Origin: Parietaria judaica
Lineage: Eukaryota; Streptophyta; Magnoliopsida; Rosales; Urticaceae
Direction of reading: 5' to 3'
DNA length: 64,000 nucleotides
Assembly: GCA_954871525.1 (NCBI GenBank)
Contig: OX940865.1
Coordinates: forward strand, 1,984,001-2,048,000
Shown here: piece after piece, positions 56,701 through 64,000 of the stretch
Layout of the letters: every line of letters begins with the position of its first letter
Numbering within the stretch: position 1 is the first letter of the stretch
Program-made: the position numbers and the translations under genes
Notes under the pieces: model-generated
Seen by the model: only the letters and a program-made list of their open reading frames with translations
Database searches by the model: none
What the model was told of the DNA's origin: nothing

Positions 56701-57159
56701 TCTTTGACGCGTGCTCGGTCTTTTTTTTAGGGCCGGTATATACCGTAGTGCCCCCCCCCCCAGTTTTGGCATAATATGCCTTGCAGTTTCGGGAAAACTT
56801 TCTGAGTATTTCGTAAAAGACGAATTTATTCATAAGTAGGTTGGTCTAGTAGTAGACTTGGCCTAGCGCATTGTGCTCTTAAAAGGATATGGGTTACCTT
56901 ATTGGTGTGGGTTGACCGGTAGAACTGGTGGCTCGCCTTGGCGGAGTCAGTTGACCATCACAGTCTTTCCCTTGTGATCGTCTTCGTTGTTGATTGCGAT
57001 AATTTCTTCGTAGGCGGTTGAATCTTCCTCCGTTTCTTCGTTGGTGGTTTTGCGCCATTTTTCTTCTCTTTTTCTGCTCATTTCTCAACCTAGCGTGGGT
57101 GCTTTGTCGTTGGCGGTTGCAGGGATCCAAGCGATATCGTACCACGTCAATGGCTGGAG

Positions 57160-57444
57160 GCGATCCATGGCTTCTTACAGCTGAGTCGCCATTTTTTCCT
57201 CTTGTGTCAGTAGTGCGCCATTCATCTGGCTTGCGATCTTCTGTGAGCTGTAATGTACTTGTAAATTGATCACGTCGAGCCTTTCAGCGAGGTTTAAGCC
57301 GATGAGTAGCGCTCCGCATTCGGCTTCGTCGATGGAGGCTTCGAACTCAAATTTGATAGCGTAGTTTGACTTTTCTACTTGAGGGCTGGTGAAGACGATT
57401 CCTGCTCCTGCGTTGGTTTTGCCGTTGTCTCCGCTGATGTGCAT
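57160..57444 (-). pseudogene. Gypsy F3 RNase H
   Basis: MHISGDNGKTNAGAGIVFTS, EFEASIDEAECGALLIGLNL and VHYSSQKIASQMNG. Compared with the usual VDGS and SDSQ motifs, the first catalytic Asp is Ser and the Asp of SDSQ is Ser. The Glu of the EAE motif is kept. It ends early, and the rest of the domain is missing or shifted. Confidence 0.82.
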
Positions 57445-57453
57445 GCTCCATAC

Positions 57454-57831
57454 CTACCCCTTAGGCGCGGTTCTTCTGCTTGGCAGCGCGTCCTTTGTCT
57501 TCTTTCTTCCTTCAGCGGCGGGGGTGCTGATGCCGTGGGTTTTCTTGGCGACTAAATCAGCCTTTGCTTCTTTTTTCTTGGCGACCCCCTGCTGGCTTTC
57601 TTCTTCACTCTTTTTCTTGGCGAGGTTGATCTTCCTCTTGATGAAGCGTAGGTGGTTGAACATCTTGCCGACTATACGCCTATATGTTGTGCAGTCTGGA
57701 GAGTATTCTGGTGCGGTTCCACCTGTCTTCCTGGCGTGGTCCAAGCTCTTTTTGTATTGTCGCAGGAAGGGGAATATTTTTCTCAGCCCGACAATGGTCA
57801 CTGGAGTTCTCGTGTCCTCTCCTGGTTCTCC
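57454..57831 (-). pseudogene. Gypsy F3 collapsed RT segment
   Basis: IVGLRKIFPFLRQYKKSLDH, then TTYRRIVGKMFNHL and IKRKINLAKKK, then a Lys/Ala-rich stretch to the RNase H start. TTYRRIVGKMF resembles the RT motif ATYQRLVNKMF. RT palm motifs are absent. 115 codons are open here, the best copy of this segment. Confidence 0.75.
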
Positions 57832-58444
57832 TTATCCGGCGATGTTGAGATTGCTGATTCCTTCGCTAATGGCGGCGACAGTTGCTGTGCTTTGGCGTTC
57901 TCTTTTCTCGTAACAGGCTCGTGATTCGACTTGACTTCCTCGCATGATTCTAACCCAGCTCGGTGTTGGGAACTTGACAAGAAGGTGATAGGTGGATGTC
58001 ACGGCCTGGATTTGGTTGCGCGTGGGCCTCTCAATGATGACGTTATATGACGAAGGCATGTTGACGATGAGATAGATCACCATTCGATTCACTCTAGGTC
58101 CGTATTTAACCCCGAAGGTTGTCGGCAGTTTGATGGATCCTTCTGTTGTCACGCGTTCTCCTGCAAAACCAAATAATGGTGTTCGGACGGGGTTGGCGAT
58201 GACTCGGCCTAAGTTTATCTTATCAAAGGTCGTTTTGAAGAGTACGTCGGCAGAGCTCCAATTGTTGATGAGGATCCTCCTGACCATGCTGTTGGCGATC
58301 TGTGCTTCCACGACGATGGCGCTGTTATGCGGGTGATGGATGGTAAGAGCTTCGTCTTTGGTGAAGGTGATGGCTTCCTTCCTTTCATCAGCATCAGATG
58401 TCGAAATCATAGGTAAACTCGGTGACAAAGTCGGCAAGGGCTTG
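57832..58444 (-). pseudogene. Gypsy F3 protease
   Basis: ITFTKDEALTIHHPHNSAIV, then the active site as ILINNWSSADVLF (Asp to Asn, Gly to Trp), LFGFAGERVTTEGSIKL and YNVIIERPTRNQ. Open for 201 codons but with the catalytic Asp lost. Copia D interrupts upstream at 58444, so gag should lie beyond D. Confidence 0.88.
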
Positions 58445-61188
58445 TGTTGGAAATCGGTGGTATCGGCCTGACTTCCTTACCACGATAATAGCTTCCGAGG
58501 CGTCCCGGTAACATTTAAAAAATTATTTTAAGGCGGAAATCTTTTTACCGGACCGACGTCAAGGATATCGGGTAATAATCATTTTGTCAAGATCTGATAA
58601 ATAGTTAGAATTTAATATTTTCATAATCATTATTAATAATCTAGTCGAAAAGGAAATAAATAGAAAGTAGTAAATGGTTGCATTTATTGACCCAATGCAT
58701 AAGGCTGTACCTCAATTGACGATTCCGGCTGCGCATTCTGACTTGGGCAGGGCTTCGCCGGTGCTGAGGGAAACTCCCATGATCTTCCAGGATATTCTCC
58801 TGGACTCGTCGTACCGAAGCATGGGCTTCGTCGGCAGGATTCCTTCGCAAAATTCAACTGACGGTTCTTTTAAAGCTACCAGAAAGCCGAACTAGAAGAG
58901 AGATCAGAAGCAGAAAACTCGTAGACCCTAGAGAGAGAGGGAGAGCTTGAGTTTTTGCTCTGGGGAAGGTGTGAAAAATGTGTAGAATGAGCCTCATATT
59001 TATAGGCTCAAGCTGTAACCGATTTGGAGATTTTTCCTCCCTTTATTCAAATTTATTAAATTAAATATGATTAATTATTTCAATCCAATGGTCCAGATTC
59101 AATCTCATCTAAATCAATTGGATATAACTAATTAGGGATTTAATTAAATAAGAATAAGTGACAAGATCAAAATATTTAATCTTATCATCATATTAATAAA
59201 ATTCGAATTTCATATATACATAGATATTAAAATTTGAATTTGTTTATGATTATCTAGATCCAATGGTTAAAAATAAATCTTAAACCAATCCAATGGATCT
59301 AATCAATAGGAGATAAAGTCAAATACTCTAGGGTTTTACAAAACCCTAATTCGAACTCTTATCTAGATTTGTATTTGAATTATACTATCATATATATATA
59401 TAATATTAATTAATTTCTAATCCGGAGGTAAATATTAAATCTCAAAACCGATCCAACGGACACAATTAATTAAACAAATTCGAAATACCTAAACTTGGTC
59501 ACCAAGTTTCAATTTCGAATTACATTTAGGGTTCAAATCAATTATCTCAATCTAACAGTTGATATTAAATCATAACCGATCCAATGGATTAAATTGATTT
59601 TAGGGTTTTGCCAAAATACCAAAACATTAGGTACTTATGCCCCAAATATAAATTCTCCAATTCACATATTCAAATTTAGCTAGGGTTTGTCTTCTCTAAA
59701 CCCTAATTCGAATTTACACATGTAACAATATATATATATATATATTTATTTATTAATATAAATCATTTAATTATTAATTAGATATTAATAATTAAATCCA
59801 AATAATTGAATTATATTAATTAAACCTGATCTCAATATCACACATTAAATGTCATGGTGCCACACCATCATTTAAATTCGTGACATGTGATTTAATTTCA
59901 TAGTTTATCGAACCGAGTCATAAACTTAGAAAATCCATAAATCACAAACCGCAAGTCTGAATGACTTGGTTTAAAAAGAAAAGTTGCTTAGAATTTAATT
60001 TACAACAACATAATGCTGTTAGAAAATCTAAATTCTAACTTTTTTTTATTAGTTAATTCCGTGTACCAAAATATGATACTTTTGCCACGCTGATGATAAA
60101 ACTATCTGACGTCTGACACAGACTTGTCAGTTTTATAAGTCAAGTAAAATGATTAAACATTATCCAGAATGTATTTTAATCACGTACGTATCATCCGTTA
60201 CGGAGCTATCCTGGGGACCATGGACCCGTATCACTTAAGCTCCAACGAACTGCTAGTTGTTCGTGAAACCTCGAAGTAATTCCACTATAGACCCAAGGCT
60301 GCACTCTTTAGTGATACGGAATATATTATTCCCTTAAAACAGCAGGCTGTTCATTGATTCAATAAAATTCGGGTTATTGTCATTTCACTTGATGACTCAC
60401 ACATGAGCAGGCGGTTTTTACCGTAATGCCCCGCATTGCATTTTCATCCTTGAATGAGTCAGTAATATTATGAGCAACCCACTTATGGTTTTTATTCATA
60501 AGTTGCGCACGGGTAACTCTCACTTCTTACCACTGACAACCAGGGGAATCATCATGACTCTGAAGAGAGCTGTGTGATGCCCATGTCTATAATTAAGTTA
60601 TCCTTACTACTGACTATCATGTTCCCAACATAATAGTGTTGAGAACATGGGTAATATCTTGTGTTCTTTAACGGTTAAATCAAAGAACAATTAAGTCAAT
60701 AGCTCAGACTCTTGATCACTCATGACTTAGAACGAATATCCATTTGATCATCATTTTGTGACTCAACTACAAGTTATCAGTGAAGGTCTTATATAATAAC
60801 TTCTTGAGTTTAAGTCAGATCTAGTCCAGTATGAAGACGCTTCATACTTAATGCACTTCTAGTGACTGTGACACACACATAATTCAGAATAGGATTGTCA
60901 CTTAGTCACATTAATGACCTTACACGATTAATAGGCTCCTACCCAGTTAATAAGGTCACAGACGTTTTACGTTTATTTGTTATGATTATTATTTCTTCCT
61001 CACATCGACTCCGTTGTGATAATAATAAAATAATTGCATCCTTTATGAACTATGGAATCAAACATTCTATTTTACTCTACCAGAAACTATAATAAGATTA
61101 ACATAATAAGCATCATCTTTATTCAACGACTTGTCATAATCTTTTACAAATGGATAAATATCTTGTTTAAGGACACATATGTCCAAAA
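58445..61188 (-). repeat. 3' LTR of copy D
   Basis: TTTTGGACATATGTG (61188, TGTTGG in other copies) to TTTCCAACA (58445), 2744 bp. TATA-like TATAAATATGAGG near 59000. Purine tract GGTGGGATAT just before it. Confidence 0.9.
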
Positions 61189-62713
61189 ATATCCCACCTG
61201 TACATAAAGAAGATGACCCATGTCTTTCACACCCATATTATCCAGATGCCTCCTGAGTATTTTCTCTGGCAACGTCTTGGTAAATGAATCAGCAAGATTG
61301 TCCTCCAAAGCTATTTTCACAAACCGCACGTTCACACGACGTACTATTTCTCTTATGAGATGGTATTTCATTTCTATATTTTTATCCTTGTTATGGTCTC
61401 TGAGCTCTTTAGGATTTGCCACAGCGCCACTGTTATCACAGTACATCGTTTGTGGTCCATCTACATCTGAGATTACACCCAGTTCCATGTAGAAATTCTT
61501 TAGCCAAACTGATTCCTTGGCTTCTTCACACGCAGCATATATTCAACTTCCATTGTGGAATCTGCGATATAGGATTACCTTACGCTTCTCCAGAATATCG
61601 CTCCACCAGCAAGGGTGTACACTGCTGATGACATCGACTTTCTCGCGTCTTTGTCAGACATGAAGTATGAGTCAGTGTATCCAAGTCGATTCAGATCTGC
61701 ACTTGAAAACACTAACATATAGTTTCTTGTTCTCCGAAGATACTTGGGAATATTTTTCACTGCAGTCCAGTGAGCCATACTAGGGTTGGATTGGTATTTA
61801 CTAACTATTCCCACAGTTGAACAGATGTCTGGCCTAGTACATTACATAGCATACATCATACTTCCCACTTCTAAAGCATAGGGCACCCGCCTCATCTCGT
61901 CTAGCTCTTCCGGAGAAGTTGGACATTGTTTCCTGCTAAGGAACACTTCATGTCTGGTCCGTAAATCACCACCCGTGGAGTTTGTCATTGGAAAACCTTC
62001 AAGCACCTTATCAATGTAAGCTGCTTGTGACAAGGCTACAAACCTGTTATTGTGATCCCTAAAAATACGGATCCCAAGAACATAACTGGCTTGTCCCAGA
62101 TCCTTCATTTGGAATTGCGTAGATAGCCACGCTTTCACGTTCGATAATCTATTAACACTGTTTCACACGGACTCATCATTGAGTTTATAAATGCAGGCTT
62201 CAGTTTCATTCTGAATGAATCCATAGGCCTTGATAATCTCATCAAACCTTAGATTCTAGGATCTGGAAGCTTGCTTCAATCCATAAATGGACTTGAGTAA
62301 TCTGCAAACTTTCCTTTCTTGACCCTGTTATCGTCAGGAAAGGTTGGTCCATATAGATGTTATCGTCAACATACCCGTTCAGGAATGCGGTTTTGACGTT
62401 TATCTGCCAAATCTCATAATTGAGATTACATGCTATGGCCATGAGAATCCGGATGGACTTATACTTAGCGACTGGAGCGAAGGTCTCATCGAAATCAATA
62501 CCTTCTCTCTGGGTAAAACCCTTTTCCACTAGTCTAGCCTTGAAGGTTTCAACCCTCACGTCCACTCCTCTCTTTCTCTTGTATACCCATTTATTCCCAA
62601 TGGTTTTGAAACCATCAGGTAAGTCTACAAGTTCCCAGACTTCATTAGAATCCATTGATCTATTTCTTGGTTCATGGTTTCCTGCCATTCTCCCTTATCA
62701 GGATCCACCATAG
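61189..62713 (-). pseudogene. Copy D pol: RT and RNase H
   Basis: NKWVYKRKRGVDVRVETFKAR (62600-62540), motif A as INVKTAFLNGYVDDNIYMDQP (catalytic Asp is Asn), then after a small rearrangement YKLNDESV-stop-NSVNRLSNVKAW. The YVDDILLIG box is deleted there. LGIRIFRDHNNRF and later RNase H GYTDSYFMSDKDA and YCDNSGAVAN follow. The usual stop after GHLL is a Tyr codon, so the frame reads into the LTR. Confidence 0.9.
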
Positions 62714-62759
62714 ATTCCTTGTAGCTTGGGGATCTTCAACACTAGTGATTGAAAAAGCT

Positions 62760-62935
62760 AGGTCAAATACCAACTAGGTTTACTCGTAGTGTTTAACCGT
62801 TCATAAGAACCTCCCACTACGTCTGAGTATTCCCAGAGTTTCTAATGAAACTCTAAACGTGATCATTTGTAGTGTTGTTAACTATCAATTAATCTCTCAC
62901 TACGTCTGAGTATCACTTGGTTCTGATCCTGGGAC
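62760..62935 (-). other. Copy D pol linker
   Basis: Two copies of the CCTCCCACTACGTCTGAGTA-type phrase (RRSGR in one minus frame), as in A, B and C, without the extra 79-bp duplication of A. Confidence 0.7.
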
Positions 62936-63300
62936 CGTGGTTTCCGCACTCTATTATAACAACAGTCACTGTTGTCCATTTTATTGTGACCACTTGTAAC
63001 TTTGTACAGCAACAACCTTACTTATTGTCTTATATTTCCATCACAATGAATTTTATCATTATGATAAGATATCAACCCTTGATGAAGGGTTTATCTAAGA
63101 AATGAAGAACTCAGTTATTTACTCAAGAAGTATAGGATCAGAAAAGAAAATTTATTTTTAAAAAATGTCAAACTCATAAAAAAAATTGAAGGGTTTTCAG
63201 CTCGCCCTTCAATAAAATCCATACAATAAAAAAATTGAGTAATAAATAATAGAGTCTTCATTTCGTGCCATTAGGGTTTTCCGAGACTCTCGGATGTCTT
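62936..63300. other. Copy D stretch between gag and linker
   Basis: AT-rich. Its linker-proximal 50 bp (GGAAACCACGGTCC and AACAGTGACTGTTGT on the minus strand) are shared with A, B and C. No protease or integrase motif is seen. Confidence 0.55.
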
Positions 63301-63307
63301 CTGGCTA

Positions 63308-64000
63308 TCACTTTTTAGCTGCTGCTGAAAAACCAAAGAATATCACATATTTCAGTTTTAGATCTTTGGAGAAAAGACTTTCTAAAACAAAATGTGTATT
63401 AAGAAACTTATCGAGTGAGACACTCACCAATTTCATTCTTTTTTTCATTTTTGAACTTGGGACAATATCTTTCCAATGTCGCATTTCCTTGGAAAGGAAG
63501 CATCTTCCTTTATCAGCAGCGTTCTTGCCCCCTGTCTTTGGGTGGAAATTCTTTCCCCACTTTTTCTTACGACCGGGCCTTTTCTTCATCTTCGGGTTCT
63601 TCGAAAAGGATCCTTTCCTGAATGCCACGTTCAGTTCGGATTAATTCTTGATTAGACCCGAGATGTCCTCAAAGGTTTGCAATTAATTAATCAACTATGT
63701 CAAACCATATTTCAGTTTGTTCATAATGTAATTGCTGGTGAATGGAACGAACTCAGGTGACAACGAATTAAGGATAATGCTGATCTGAGATTTCTCATCC
63801 ACCTCGGCCCCATGTAGTTCAGCCTCATTAAACCAGTTCGTCATGCTCATGAGATGATCATGAACATACGTTCCTGGTTTCATTTGGCATTCATGTAACG
63901 ACGAGTCGCTTCATGTTGAGCTTGCTCAGACTGCTTACCATACATACCTTGGAGGGATTCCATGATCTCATAAGCATTGTCCTTCACCTCTAACTTGATT
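63308..64000 (-). pseudogene. Copy D gag (UBN2-type), partial
   Basis: From the window edge the minus strand reads IKLEVKDNAYEIMESLQGMY, EQAQHEATRRYMNAK, MKPGTYVHDHLMSMTNWFNE, AELHGAEVDEKSQISIILNS, FTSNYIMNKLKYGLT and LINELQTFEDISG, which is a typical copia gag. A Lys-rich stretch and a zinc knuckle follow. The knuckle has only its first Cys and His (GRCFLSKEMRHWK), so the CCHC pattern is broken. Frameshifts lie near 63885 and 63700. Confidence 0.9.

Larger units (their letters stand above)
58445..64000 (-). mobile_element. Copia family 1, copy D (continues past the window)
   Basis: Minus strand: gag (from beyond 64000), spacer, pol linker, RT and RNase H, 3' LTR ending at 58445. Inserted between gag and protease of F3. 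Protease and integrase should lie between gag and linker, but only about 400 bp separates them. The 5' LTR and leader are outside the window, so presence of ORF1 cannot be judged. Confidence 0.85.

Noticed and set aside
63308..63628. Lys-rich 106-codon protein
   Set aside because: It is the basic C-terminal part of copia gag with a broken zinc knuckle, continuous with the UBN2-like part at 63695-64000.
1..64000. CRISPR arrays, bacterial operons, tRNA genes, endogenous pararetrovirus
   Set aside because: No spacer-repeat arrays, no tRNA cloverleaf and no movement or coat protein motifs were seen. The only tRNA-like signals are primer binding sites of LTR elements.

Overview
This is a transposon-dense stretch of an angiosperm nuclear genome, very AT-rich outside a few GC-rich element leaders. 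Plant origin rests on Ty1-copia and Tat-type Ty3-gypsy LTR retrotransposons, a Cassandra-type LTR carrying a 5S rRNA-like promoter, and tRNA-Met-like primer binding sites. I found no convincing single-copy host gene and no prokaryotic feature. All calls come from reading the sequence and the translated frames. Family names rest on recognised motifs, not on searches.

Layout. 1-1537: the end of a copia LTR. 1544-3120: a decayed short-LTR copia on the minus strand. 3200-9152: the 5' part of copia copy A (minus), sitting inside fragments of an LTR of its own family. 10976-11328: a solo Cassandra-type LTR. 11660-24240: Tat-like gypsy F1 (+), interrupted by copia copy B (15115-21946). 24241 to about 48770: a second gypsy of the same family, F2 (+), whose antisense ORF is split by gypsy E (28347-47427, minus). 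E is itself split by copia copy C (30275-40630, +). 49410-52390: a copia 5' LTR and leader (J). 52405-58444: a third F copy, F3 (minus), interrupted by copia copy D (58445 to beyond 64000, minus). Near-matching 5-bp target duplications flank B, C and E.

Two themes stand out. First, copia family 1 (A, B, C, D) carries in A and B a three-exon gene (ORF1) of about 200 codons. It encodes two related CX2C-X11-CX2[H/C] modules and ends just upstream of the pol linker, where gag, protease and integrase would be expected. It is intact in A and broken in B. C keeps only its start region and a trace of integrase. D keeps gag instead. I do not recognise this protein. Second, gypsy family F is non-autonomous as a family. 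All three copies keep gag and protease sequence, share a collapsed RT remnant, carry an RNase H with catalytic changes, and lack integrase. They share an antisense extra ORF and a spacer that holds a different minisatellite in each copy (18, 31 and 47 bp units).

The relative order of insertion follows from nesting: F copies first, then E into F2, then C into E, with B and D also entering F copies. Most coding regions carry stops or frameshifts, so this is mainly a fossil record. The intact ORF1 of copy A is the main exception.
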